DNA of 64,000 nt from Kurthia huakuii LAM0618 (GCF_000505545.1 NZ_AYTB01000013.1:186001-250000), one strand, 5' to 3'; shown: positions 27,386 to 34,928, numbered from the stretch's first letter. Numbers and translations: made by a program. The notes: generated from the sequence alone by a model not told the origin.

Positions 27386-27659
27386 TCTTCTTTTTATTGT
27401 ATATCAAAACATGCAAAAATGTGGAATTTTTTAGTATATATTCTAAAAATTATTGCTAAAAATGAACAATAGTCATGAAGAGGAGTCATTAATTAAATAA
27501 CAAAAAAGAAGCAATGACATAATTGCTTCTTTTATTTTTTAAGAGTACGCTAAAGCCGTTGTCCATTTCCAATGACGAATTAGATTTAGAACACTCAAGT
27601 CTTGTCATATCAAGGGTTTGAACATTTGGTTCCCCAAGAGGTCCCCCAATTGTACTTTA
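27386..27659. other. junction region, probable left prophage attachment site
   Basis: The stretch between the last host gene and the integrase stop holds a terminator (AAGAAGCAAT / ATTGCTTCTT, about 27510-27533) and then about 110 bp of mixed sequence with TCAAGTCTTG, ATATCAAGGG and GGTTCCCCAAGAGGTCCCCC. It sits just past the 3' end of the integrase, where attL is expected. No tRNA or tmRNA end is visible. The core cannot be fixed because the right end is outside the window. Confidence 0.45.
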
Positions 27660-28823
27660 TTAATACTTTTCAAATATCTTACCTATACGCTGAATTGCTT
27701 CCTCTCGTTTATCATTAATCGCATGAATATAGGTGGTTTGGATTGTTCCAACGCTATCTCCCATAAGCGATGCTACGGTTGCAATGTCTACTCCCTCACT
27801 AATTAAAACACTTGCATATGTGTGTCGAAAAACGTGAGGCGATAGTTTTTCAATTTCAAGTTTTTTTCGCATGGTGCGGAAGAAAAATTTGACCGCTGAA
27901 TAACGGAGTGGCATTCCTCTACTATTTCTGAAGACATAGCGCAATTCAAACTGCTTGCCAGAAATAAATTCAGCAGCCAATCCGCCTTGTAAAAGTCCTT
28001 CTTTTTGTTGGAGCTTGTATTTTTTTAGTTGAGTTAGTATTTTCGAAGGAAGTGGAATGAGACGATAGCTATTTTTAGTTTTGGGTGTGCCTTCTCCGTA
28101 GTCAGTGGTCATTGTGCAATTGATATCAACTGTGCCTTCTACAAAGTCAATATCACGCCATTTTACGCCAAGAGCTTCACCTACGCGTACACCGGTATTA
28201 ATGAGGAAAAGTAAGAAATGCAGCATATAGGGTTTGTTCTTACGCGTATACGCTATTATTTGAGTCATTTCTTCGACTTCAATTACTTTATGCTCAACAT
28301 CATAATCAAACGTAATACTTAAAAGTCGGTTCTTATCAAGAAAGTCATTTTGCACAGCGAAATTGAGCACTGTACAAATTCGACTGTGATACTTAGCCAG
28401 TGTACTTGTTTTAACGTTACCTAGCTTATTAAGAAAAGATTTTTTATATAGATAAGGGGTTAATTTATTTATAGGAACATTGCCAATTAATGGATTCATT
28501 CTCTTGGAAATAGATTGTGTAGCATGTAATGTATTGGGTTTAATATCATTTTTTCGATACTCTATAAACATCTCAAACGCCTGGGCGAGTGTCAGTTGGC
28601 GGTGATCTACCTGTCCATAATTTCCTTTAAGCAACTCAGCTTTTAATTCAGTAAGAGCCAGTGTAGCATCTTTTAACGCTATAAATCCTTGCTTATAAAA
28701 TTCTTTTCGAGTATTATCTACACGTGTATGACGATAGCGATATGCATATCGTTTTTGATTTGATTTAGTTTTATAGCTAAATACATGAGCTTCTTTCGTA
28801 GCAGCTAATTTTGGTCGTCCCAT
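27660..28823 (-). CDS. phage integrase, tyrosine recombinase
   Basis: 387 aa. The N-terminal arm-binding domain shows YAYRYRHTRVDNTRKEFYKQGF; the SAM-like core-binding domain spans about 60-165; the catalytic domain carries Arg in NTGVRVGEALGVKW (about 210), Lys in KTKNSYR, H-x-x-R in SPHVFRHTYAS and the nucleophile in QTTYIHAI (about 370). All catalytic residues are present, so it should be active. The ATG at 28823 has GAGAGGG; two earlier ATGs lack sites. Confidence 0.93.
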   Translation of the reverse strand: MGRPKLAATKEAHVFSYKTKSNQKRYAYRYRHTRVDNTRKEFYKQGFIALKDATLALTELKAELLKGNYGQVDHRQLTLAQAFEMFIEYRKNDIKPNTLHATQSISKRMNPLIGNVPINKLTPYLYKKSFLNKLGNVKTSTLAKYHSRICTVLNFAVQNDFLDKNRLLSITFDYDVEHKVIEVEEMTQIIAYTRKNKPYMLHFLLFLINTGVRVGEALGVKWRDIDFVEGTVDINCTMTTDYGEGTPKTKNSYRLIPLPSKILTQLKKYKLQQKEGLLQGGLAAEFISGKQFELRYVFRNSRGMPLRYSAVKFFFRTMRKKLEIEKLSPHVFRHTYASVLISEGVDIATVASLMGDSVGTIQTTYIHAINDKREEAIQRIGKIFEKY

Positions 28824-28844
28824 AACTTTCCCTCTCTTTTCGTA

Positions 28845-28866
28845 CATCGGCAAATGAATGGAATAG
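28845..28866. repeat. 22-bp direct repeat, copy A
   Basis: Starts CATCGGCAAATGAATGG and occurs again, identical over 22 bp, at 34380-34401. This copy is just upstream of the integrase start. Confidence 0.8.
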
Positions 28867-29042
28867 GGGGAGTTTTATGGGGAATATTTTGATTAGTGCA
28901 GCGTAAAGAATGATAGGGACATACATTGCGGTATGTCCTTTTTGTGTTCATCGATATCGCTACACGCTTCCAGTATAAAGAGTTTCATCGTATTTTGCAC
29001 TTGAAACATTAAAAAAAACGAATATACGTTCTTTGTGTGATG
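28867..29042. other. intergenic region upstream of the integrase
   Basis: Holds a perfect hairpin GGACATAC-attgcg-GTATGTCC (about 28917-28938) with TTTTTG on the plus side. No gene is visible; it probably carries the integrase promoter on the minus strand and perhaps attP arm sites. Confidence 0.45.
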
Positions 29043-29073
29043 AAATAAAACCTCACTTTTGTGAAGTGAGGTT
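29043..29073 (-). terminator. terminator of the repressor/cargo transcript
   Basis: On the minus strand AACCTCACTT-cacaa-AAGTGAGGTT is followed by TTTATTT. The stem includes the stop codon of the DUF1828-like gene. Confidence 0.85.
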
Positions 29074-29845
29074 AAGCCAATTCTTTGACCCAATCATCTT
29101 TCTTTGACCAAGTTAAAACTTCAATTTCATAATTTGCTAGAGATGTTAAGAATTTTTTGTCGATTTTGTTATCATCGTTAGCAATTACTATAAATTCAGA
29201 ATTCGTCCTGTTGTCTTTGATATCCAAAAATGATAATAAAGGAGATTTATAAGCCTCTTTTGTAGGATTGTTTATAGTCTTAATTATTTTTTCAACTTTC
29301 TTTTTTGAACGAGGGATAATGAAGTCAAATTGATTAGCATTTCCGGTTTTTCCAGTGATACTGACGTCACTAATTGCAGGGATATCATAATCCTCAAATA
29401 AATTTGAAACTTCTTCAAAGAATATACTAGTAATAGTAGTTCTACTAGTCATCATCATGTCAGAAATTCTTATGATACATTGTAAGATTCTAAATAGCTG
29501 AGTTGGATATTCTTCTAAAGAGTTTATTGTGATAAGTAATTCAGAGTCTAAAGATATTTTTACTCCAAAACTATTTAATGTTTGATTCAAAAATTCTTGG
29601 CGTTTAGTCGATTTTTTATAATCAATTTCATATGTTTTTAGTTCATTTAAGGTATATCCATCATCTGAAATAACAATTTGATTGTCTTGATGATACATAA
29701 CAACGTGTAATAAATCATGATGATTGTCAACAAATGGAGTGATAATTTCTACAAAATCGCCGTGATCAACAAGTTTAATGTTTTCTTGATTCCATTTTGA
29801 ATAAATTTGATTTAATTGATCAATATTAAAGTTATAGGAATTCAT
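29072..29845 (-). CDS. DUF1828/DUF1829-like protein (prophage cargo)
   Basis: 257 aa. The first half carries the pattern I associate with DUF1828: a hydrophobic strand, then IVISDDGYTLNELKTYEID (about residues 52-70), a K-R-x-x-F-L-x-x-x-L-x-x-F-G-V segment and an F-R-x-L-Q block. The second half (FEEVSNLFEDYDIPAISDVSITGKTGNANQFDFII ... TNSEFIVIAND) fits DUF1829, with a restriction-like alternation of strands. The function of this family is not established. AAGGAGGTG precedes the ATG; it lies 13 nt after the DUF6978-like gene, so the two form an operon within the lysogeny arm. It is A+T-richer than the host genes. Confidence 0.75.
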   Translation of the reverse strand: MNSYNFNIDQLNQIYSKWNQENIKLVDHGDFVEIITPFVDNHHDLLHVVMYHQDNQIVISDDGYTLNELKTYEIDYKKSTKRQEFLNQTLNSFGVKISLDSELLITINSLEEYPTQLFRILQCIIRISDMMMTSRTTITSIFFEEVSNLFEDYDIPAISDVSITGKTGNANQFDFIIPRSKKKVEKIIKTINNPTKEAYKSPLLSFLDIKDNRTNSEFIVIANDDNKIDKKFLTSLANYEIEVLTWSKKDDWVKELA

Positions 29846-29858
29846 AGCGACACCTCCT

Positions 29859-30347
29859 TCAAATGTTAAATTGTTCTTGTTGTGTATTGAATGAATATGT
29901 ATTTAGGTTTACAACATTACATTTATCTAAGAATTTTTTGGTAACTTGAATAAAATCTTCTAATTCTTCTTCTGTTAGGTATAAGCCTGCAGTTTTCGAA
30001 TTTAATGGATAAGCAATTTTATCACCGTAACCTTCTTTAGCAATATGTATATGAGGACAAGGAATCTTTTCTCCTGCAAATGGGAAATTCCCAGGAGGAT
30101 TTGGGTGATCTGGACCAACCAAGTCAAGTCGTAATAAGGGTAATTCTTTTTTTCTTTTCGCTCTTAATTGTAGTGTATACCTTTTTAAACGTCTTCCTTG
30201 TTTGTTTAAATCAATATAAAAAAAATCAGAATGTGATTTCGCTTCAATTAATTCTTTATTGTTAAAATCAGGTATGTTAATTAGTGTGGTGTCTAATAAT
30301 AATCTTTTAAGCGAATTAATTAAATTATCAATTTCAGGTTGTTGCAT
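29859..30347 (-). CDS. DUF6978-like protein (prophage cargo)
   Basis: 162 aa. The core LRLDLVGPDHPNPPG ... CPHIHIAKEGYGDKIAYPL (about residues 75-118) has a conserved H-x-H pair and an E-G-Y-G-D-K motif that could bind metal or nucleic acid. I relate it to the DUF6978 family, which to my knowledge is found next to DUF1828 genes; this comes from memory. AGAAGGGAA lies before the ATG. First gene of the pair; a toxin-antitoxin or antiphage role is possible but unproven. Confidence 0.72.
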   Translation of the reverse strand: MQQPEIDNLINSLKRLLLDTTLINIPDFNNKELIEAKSHSDFFYIDLNKQGRRLKRYTLQLRAKRKKELPLLRLDLVGPDHPNPPGNFPFAGEKIPCPHIHIAKEGYGDKIAYPLNSKTAGLYLTEEELEDFIQVTKKFLDKCNVVNLNTYSFNTQQEQFNI

Positions 30348-30473
30348 ATTATATTATTCCCTTCTTTCAAAAAATAAGCAATTAAAATTTTATAAATACT
30401 TTTACCTATATTTTATATTCTTCACACCACGCGTAAAACCCTTTAATTTGGCATTTTGAAATAACCAAGCCTA
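30348..30473. other. short A+T-rich gap between ImmA and the cargo pair
   Basis: No gene and no clear terminator is visible. A TATAAAATATA stretch (minus strand, about 30410) could be a separate -10 for the cargo pair, with a poor -35. Confidence 0.3.
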
Positions 30474-31001
30474 TTATGTATTTGAATTTAAATAAGATTC
30501 TGAGCTAACGAAATCAAAAATATTTTTGTTGCGCCACTCTAACTGGAATAAAAAATCATCTATTCTTTTTTTTGCGAAATTTTTACTAACTGTGAATTTT
30601 TCAGCTATATCAAAATATAAATGTTCCTTTGTAGCATAGCTGTCAAAGTCAAAATTTAATAGCATGAATGTAGGAATACAGTAATGTGCAGCAAAAGTTT
30701 CAGCTGTCCATTCTTGATATTCTTTCCATAGTGGCTTCAATAAAGTTTGATTACCTTCATGCCATAGGGCGTGACATAGTTCATGCGCAAAGATTTCTCT
30801 AAAATGTTCTTTTTGTACATCGATATTCATATAAATAATGCCATTCCCTGAAATAACTTTCATTTTGAAAGGGAGAAAGACAACTTCAATATCAAGTATT
30901 TTAGAAATATGCAGGTCATTTTTATATGAAGGTTGTGATACTTCAGCTAAATTATAAATCTCTCGTATTATTTCTTCTTTTTTATTGAGTGTAAATTCCA
31001 T
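30474..31001 (-). CDS. ImmA/IrrE-family metallopeptidase
   Basis: 175 aa. The zinc motif H-E-x-x-H is FAHELCHALWHEGN (about residue 72), with a downstream Glu in WTAETFAAHYCIP as third ligand. In phages and ICEBs1 such proteins cleave the neighbouring XRE repressor to trigger induction. The gene follows the double-HTH repressor on the same strand, which supports that role. The ATG at 31001 has GGGAG 9 nt upstream. Confidence 0.9.
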   Translation of the reverse strand: MEFTLNKKEEIIREIYNLAEVSQPSYKNDLHISKILDIEVVFLPFKMKVISGNGIIYMNIDVQKEHFREIFAHELCHALWHEGNQTLLKPLWKEYQEWTAETFAAHYCIPTFMLLNFDFDSYATKEHLYFDIAEKFTVSKNFAKKRIDDFLFQLEWRNKNIFDFVSSESYLNSNT

Positions 31002-31055
31002 CAAATCTCTCCCAGCATCAACTTATGAAATCTAAAGGTACATCTTATAGGATGG

Positions 31056-31682
31056 TTAGTCTTTTTTATTTTGATCACGTTTTTTAGTAAACTCATAAAA
31101 CATTTCAAATTCTTCGAGCGCGTCTAGTATCTTTTGCGGTTGATCATAGAAGAATAAATTTTCTCGTGAAATAATGAAATCTACTACTTCTTTCTGATAA
31201 GCAGTTAACTTCTCATAATCCTCATTTGAAATACCTTCATTAGTTACTTGTTCAGGATTTTTGATGTCGCTTCTTCCTATCAAATAATCCACAGTAGTAT
31301 TAAAAATATCAGCCAATTTGGATAGTACTTCTGTATCAGGAACACGTTCTCCCTTTTCATAAGTGTCTAGAGCATTCTCAGTAACACCTATTAATTTACT
31401 AAGTTCCTTCATGGTTAAAGAAGATTCTTCTTGTCTTAATTCGTGTAATCTTTTTCCGAATATTTCATTTGTTATTATTGAAGGATTATTTTCATCAAAG
31501 AAATAAGAAACAGGAACATCAAATATTTTAGCCATAAGCAATAATTTATCCATTTTAGGATTGTTTGCATTACGTTCCCATGCTGAAACAGCAGTAGTGG
31601 CAACATCCAGTTTGTCTCCGAGTTCTTTCTGAGTTAATCTAGCTTCTTTTCTTAATTTCTTGATTTTGTCAGCAACAGTCAT
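31056..31682 (-). CDS. phage repressor with two XRE helix-turn-helix domains
   Basis: 208 aa. HTH 1 (DKIKKLRKEARLTQKELGDKLDVATTAVSAWERN) is at residues 4-38 and HTH 2 (KRLHELRQEESSLTMKELSKLIGVTENALDTYEKG) at about 80-115; each is followed by the D-V-P/N-T-T-V-x-Y-(F/L) end of an XRE domain. An acidic and aromatic C-terminus follows. A tandem pair of HTH domains in one chain is unusual for a CI-type repressor. Start: ATG 31682 (AAGGAG 12 nt before); the ATG at 31694 abuts the ribosome site. Likely target: the TACAG-n-CTGTA palindromes at 31721-31819. Confidence 0.88.
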   Translation of the reverse strand: MTVADKIKKLRKEARLTQKELGDKLDVATTAVSAWERNANNPKMDKLLLMAKIFDVPVSYFFDENNPSIITNEIFGKRLHELRQEESSLTMKELSKLIGVTENALDTYEKGERVPDTEVLSKLADIFNTTVDYLIGRSDIKNPEQVTNEGISNEDYEKLTAYQKEVVDFIISRENLFFYDQPQKILDALEEFEMFYEFTKKRDQNKKD

Positions 31683-31694
31683 GTTAAATTTCAT

Positions 31695-31848
31695 CTCCTT
31701 AAAGTAAATATTACAATAATACTGTACTTTTGTACAGTGAATCTATAACTTTAGACCTTTTTAAAAATAAAAATACATTATTTCTGTATTTAGTGCTTGA
31801 AAGTACAGAAAAACTGTATTATAGTTTAGCTACGGAGGTGATAGCCAC
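31695..31848. promoter_or_regulatory. lysogeny control region with three operators
   Basis: Three related palindromes: ACTGTAC-tttt-GTACAGT (31721-31738), ATACA-ttatttc-TGTAT (31773-31789) and GTACAG-aaaaa-CTGTAT (31803-31819). The rightward promoter TTGAAA (31797-31802)-17-TATAGT (31820-31825) has the third operator as spacer, so repressor binding there blocks it. The first operator overlaps the leftward start of the repressor transcript, which allows autoregulation. Confidence 0.82.
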
Positions 31849-32085
31849 ATGAGATATACATTAGAACAAGCTCGGAATTTAAGTGGTTTGACACAAGTGG
31901 AGATGGCAAAACACATGAATATTTCCGAAAAGACTTATATTCAATATGAAAAATATCGTCGAGTTCTTCGCATGGATCAAGCTTATAAATTTGTGGAGAA
32001 AGTAAATGTGCCATTTGATAATATTATTTTTTTTACAGGTCATGTACAGAAATTCTGTAATATGAATTCGAGAGGGATCTCTTAA
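31849..32085 (+). CDS. Cro-like XRE regulator
   Basis: 78 aa; HTH LEQARNLSGLTQVEMAKHMNISEKTYIQYEKYR at residues 4-36, then a short tail. GGAGGTGA precedes the ATG. It is divergent from the repressor and is the first gene of the rightward early transcript. A fourth operator palindrome lies within its last codons. Confidence 0.88.
   Translation: MRYTLEQARNLSGLTQVEMAKHMNISEKTYIQYEKYRRVLRMDQAYKFVEKVNVPFDNIIFFTGHVQKFCNMNSRGIS
32045..32059. promoter_or_regulatory. fourth repressor operator
   Basis: TACAGAAATTCTGTA is a perfect 15-bp palindrome with the same TACAG/CTGTA half-sites as the three upstream, placed between the cro-like gene and the antirepressor. Confidence 0.7.
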
Positions 32086-32135
32086 TATAAGATTTTCTGT
32101 AGTTTAATATTAAAAACTTACTAGGAGGTTATGAC

Positions 32136-33020
32136 ATGACAGATGGTTATGTAACATATGCAGCACAGGATATGAATGCTAATAATTCGCAAATTCAAAT
32201 AGTTGAACAAAAGACAGTAGCTTTTGCCGGCACTGAAATTTTGACGGTTAAGGCTACTGATGAAAAAGTCTACGTAGCAGTTAAATGGCTTTGCGAGAGT
32301 ATTGGACTTTCAGAAGGCCAGATAAAATCTGAACGTAAACGAGTTAAAGAAGATACAGTTCTTTTAAAAGGGGGTCGAAATTTCACCCTCCTTACAAATG
32401 GCGGTATGCAAACAATATTATGTATTGAATTAGATTATTTACCATTATGGCTTGCTAAAATAGCAATCACACCAAATATGAAAAAAGAAACTCCTTGGAT
32501 TGCAGATAGGTTAGTGGAATTTCAATTGAAAGCAAAAGATGTATTAGCTGCTGCATTCTTTCAACAACCACAACAAAATTCACCAATGACCCCAGTTGAG
32601 ATTTTGGCACAAGCGGCGCAACAGATGTTGATACTAGAGCGTAAAACAAATCATTTAGAAGAACGCCAAAATCTGATGGAACAAAATCAGCAAAATATTG
32701 TAGAAGTGTTGAAAACAGATACAACCAATTGGCGTCAAATGACGAACGATTTATTACGTAAAATTGCTTATGCACGAGGTGGAGAGAATCAGTATCGTGC
32801 TGTACGTAATCATGTATATGACTTATTGAAAGTGCGTGGGCGTTGTGACTTGGAACGTCGTTTAAGCAATCGTCAGAAAAATATGTTGGCACAAGGAATG
32901 AATAAATCCGCCATTAATAAACTTTCTAAAATCGATATGATTGCGGAAGAACCACGATTAATTGAAGTTTTTGTAGCAATTGTGAAAGAGATGGCTATTG
33001 CACATAATGTGAATTTTTAA
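32136..33020 (+). CDS. phage antirepressor (P22_AR_N plus ORF6C-like domains)
   Basis: 294 aa. The N-terminal part (VAVKWLCESIGLSEGQIKSERKRVKED ... LLTNGGMQTILCIELDYLPLWLAKI) matches the P22 antirepressor N-domain; the C-terminal part (LLRKIAYARGGENQYRAVRNHVYDLLKVRGRCDLERRL) matches ORF6C. Such proteins counteract the repressor during induction. ACTAGGAGG precedes the ATG. Confidence 0.88.
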   Translation: MTDGYVTYAAQDMNANNSQIQIVEQKTVAFAGTEILTVKATDEKVYVAVKWLCESIGLSEGQIKSERKRVKEDTVLLKGGRNFTLLTNGGMQTILCIELDYLPLWLAKIAITPNMKKETPWIADRLVEFQLKAKDVLAAAFFQQPQQNSPMTPVEILAQAAQQMLILERKTNHLEERQNLMEQNQQNIVEVLKTDTTNWRQMTNDLLRKIAYARGGENQYRAVRNHVYDLLKVRGRCDLERRLSNRQKNMLAQGMNKSAINKLSKIDMIAEEPRLIEVFVAIVKEMAIAHNVNF

Positions 33021-33048
33021 GGAGAGAAGAATAATGGCAGCAGAAAAA
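33016..33048. repeat. 33-bp direct repeat, copy 1 (cassette border)
   Basis: Identical over 33 bp to 34025-34057. It spans the ribosome site AAGGAGAG, the ATG and the first five codons (MAAEK) of the gene that follows. Confidence 0.85.
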
Positions 33049-33240
33049 AGAAAAGACCAGTTAAATACTATTGAAGTAACTGATCCTAACCAATCTTTAG
33101 TTCTAGAAAATCATAGAGAAATCACTATTTTACTTAATGTAATAGAAAGAAATACTCAAGCTATTATTTTGCGAGATAAGTATATCCGTATGCTACTGGG
33201 CATTAATTTAGCCGTATTGATACTAATGTTATTCAAATAG
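33034..33240 (+). CDS. small tail-anchored protein, unknown
   Basis: 68 aa. Polar N-terminus (MAAEKRKDQLNTIEV), a helix NHREITILLNVIERNTQAI, then one C-terminal TM (MLLGINLAVLILMLF). The start and MAAEK codons are shared with the gene at 34043 through a direct repeat. It converges with and overlaps the reverse-strand membrane gene by 12 bp. Confidence 0.65.
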   Translation: MAAEKRKDQLNTIEVTDPNQSLVLENHREITILLNVIERNTQAIILRDKYIRMLLGINLAVLILMLFK

Positions 33241-33747
33241 ACCGAAAATGAAATTATCGATAAACATTTTAATTTCTGCCGCATATGCAGAGATTAAAAT
33301 TGTAGCTATCCAAGTTAAAATGCTGAAGAAAACTGATGATCCAACTCCAAATTTTCTGCTGATTAAAAATTCTATAATGCTAGCAGGAATATAAAATATA
33401 TCTTTTATAAAATATTTTGGATTTAAGTATTTTGTTAGTAAAAAACGGTTTTCATGAATTTTTTCTAGTAAAAGAATTCTGGAATCTCTTATTAATTGGG
33501 CATCACGATAATCGTTATAGCTCGGAAAGTTATGATGCCAAGGGTATTCACAAAGGTAATCAGAAAGAGCTTTTCGAATAACAATATTTTGAAAAGCTTC
33601 TAATCGTTTTTCTTCACTATCAGCATTATCGAGGTCATTATAGAAGGTCAATATATTGTTAATTTTATATGTTTGGATCATCTTTTTTAGAGGTCTGCGT
33701 AAATACATGCATACTATAAAAATAATGATTAAAAATTTTATTATAAT
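33229..33747 (-). CDS. reverse-strand membrane protein, candidate exclusion factor; ATT start proposed
   Basis: From the ATG at 33708 (no ribosome site) the protein has 159 aa. An ATT at 33747 has AGGAG 7 nt before it and gives 172 aa with an extra N-terminal hydrophobic segment (IIKFLIIIFIVCMYL) followed by positive RRPLKK, a natural membrane anchor. Then comes a soluble part with HHNFPSYNDYRDAQLIRDSR and one or two TM near the end (VFFSILTWIATILISAYAA). It is the only leftward gene of the first part of the early region, so it may be expressed in lysogens. No family recognised; superinfection exclusion is a guess from position and topology. Confidence 0.65.
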   Translation of the reverse strand: MIIKFLIIIFIVCMYLRRPLKKMIQTYKINNILTFYNDLDNADSEEKRLEAFQNIVIRKALSDYLCEYPWHHNFPSYNDYRDAQLIRDSRILLLEKIHENRFLLTKYLNPKYFIKDIFYIPASIIEFLISRKFGVGSSVFFSILTWIATILISAYAAEIKMFIDNFIFGLFE

Positions 33748-33845
33748 CTATCAACTCCTAATGTTTTAATGAGGAATAACTCTGCTAAATATAGTATCAC
33801 GAGTTATCGTTAGATTCAAAATGAATATCAAAGGAGTAAATCAAT
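33748..33845. other. divergent gap within the cassette
   Basis: About 100 bp, A+T-rich, between the reverse-strand membrane gene and the XRE gene; it must hold the promoter of the former. Only the two ribosome sites (AGGAG leftward, AAAGGAG rightward) are clear. Confidence 0.35.
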
Positions 33846-34043
33846 ATGGCTATTTTTTGTGTGAAAGAAATGAGAGAATATCGCGGTATAACACGATATC
33901 GCTTAGCTCAATTATCAGGTCTTAGCAATTCAACGTTACAAGATATAGAAAATAATTCAAATCCAAATCCTACATTTCGCAGTATGTGTAAAATTGCAGA
34001 TGCACTTGAAGTAAGTTTGGACGATTTAAGGAGAGAAGAATAA
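33846..34043 (+). CDS. small XRE regulator
   Basis: 65 aa, one HTH (VKEMREYRGITRYRLAQLSGLSNSTLQDIENNSNPNPTFRSMCKIADALEVSLDDL), similar to YozG/Rok-like minimal regulators. AAAGGAG precedes it. Its stop overlaps the next ATG (TAATG). Confidence 0.85.
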   Translation: MAIFCVKEMREYRGITRYRLAQLSGLSNSTLQDIENNSNPNPTFRSMCKIADALEVSLDDLRREE

Positions 34044-34057
34044 TGGCAGCAGAAAAA
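34025..34057. repeat. 33-bp direct repeat, copy 2 (cassette border)
   Basis: Second copy of the repeat at 33016-33048. Exchange between the copies would remove 1,009 bp with three genes and leave one intact MAAEK gene. Confidence 0.85.
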
Positions 34058-34360
34058 GATATGACGGCCCCATCATTGGTGCACGTCCAAATGAATGAGC
34101 AAGTGCTTTTTGCTCATGTTGATAAACTTGTGGAACAACGCATGAATGAGGTTGTATTACCACGGACACTGGCTATTAGTATTAGTGATGTAAAACGTAT
34201 TACAGGTATTAGTCATCCAGATACGCTAAATAAAATTCTTGCGGATCCACGTATTTTACAGCATCAATTCCGATTGAATGAAGGTGGTCATCGTCGGTGG
34301 AATGCGAAAGGCTTTGAAGAAGCATTTGAAGAAATAATGAACGATTTGAAAGTTCTTTAA
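34043..34360 (+). CDS. phage DNA-binding-like protein (DUF771-like)
   Basis: 105 aa. After MAAEK it has a helical part and SISDVKRITGISHPDTLNKILADPRILQHQFRLNEGGHRRWNAKGFEEAFEEI, a winged-helix pattern like MerR/DUF771 proteins of Gram-positive phages. Probably an early regulator or excisionase-like protein; uncertain. Confidence 0.72.
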   Translation: MAAEKDMTAPSLVHVQMNEQVLFAHVDKLVEQRMNEVVLPRTLAISISDVKRITGISHPDTLNKILADPRILQHQFRLNEGGHRRWNAKGFEEAFEEIMNDLKVL

Positions 34361-34379
34361 TCACAACAAAAATAAAATT

Positions 34380-34401
34380 CATCGGCAAATGAATGGAATA
34401 G
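34380..34401. repeat. 22-bp direct repeat, copy B
   Basis: Identical to 28845-28866 next to the integrase; here it precedes a small membrane protein gene. Confidence 0.8.
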
Positions 34402-34415
34402 AGGTAGTGAACAAA

Positions 34416-34646
34416 ATGGATAAACTACAACGTTTAAGCCAAGAAGTAGAGTATGAGCGCGTTTTACAACAGCTACATACATTAGAGGTGGCTGAAGAGA
34501 AAGAAGAGTGTGTGAGCTGGCTAGATATACCAGAGGGCGAGCCTACATGGTCAGATAAGTTGATGACAGTTGGTGTTCTAGGTTTTTTACCGGGCGTTAC
34601 AATCGCAAGCTTGTTTTATATGATTATTATCTTTTTAAAGATGTAA
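34416..34646 (+). CDS. small membrane protein, unknown
   Basis: 76 aa from ATG 34416 (AGAGG about 11 nt upstream); an ATG at 34389 lies inside the 22-bp repeat and has no site. Acidic helical N-terminus (LQRLSQEVEYERVLQQLHTLEVAEEKEE) and one C-terminal TM (GVLGFLPGVTIASLFYMIIIFL). Confidence 0.62.
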   Translation: MDKLQRLSQEVEYERVLQQLHTLEVAEEKEECVSWLDIPEGEPTWSDKLMTVGVLGFLPGVTIASLFYMIIIFLKM

Positions 34647-34727
34647 TAGCCATATTCGCGATATCTATTAACGGAATATTCTGTTTACAAGGAAAGTGTG
34701 AAAATAAATTAAGTGGAGGAAATAAAT

Positions 34728-34928
34728 TTGAAAAAAATTAACTTAGTTGAAGATTATGAAACTGTAATGGATTCACGTCAATTATTAGAGGAAGAAGTCG
34801 TGGAACTTGTAAATGTATTAGGCAAGGTATGTAAAGAATCGAGTTTAAGCTATGCAAAATTAAATAAAGCCCTACATCAAACAGATGCAGAACTTTATAT
34901 CAAACTTCTTTATAGCGACCCTAAATAA
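34728..34928 (+). CDS. small phage protein, unknown
   Basis: 66 aa from a TTG at 34728 with GGAGG 8 nt before; a GTG at 34713 is part of that site. Helical, acidic (DSRQLLEEEVVELVNVLGKV). It converges with the next gene, with 8 bp overlap. Confidence 0.65.
   Translation: MKKINLVEDYETVMDSRQLLEEEVVELVNVLGKVCKESSLSYAKLNKALHQTDAELYIKLLYSDPK

Noticed and set aside
27386-27660. Search for a tRNA or tmRNA end as prophage target
   Set aside because: No cloverleaf, CCA end or T-loop GTTCRANNC is found; the target remains unknown.
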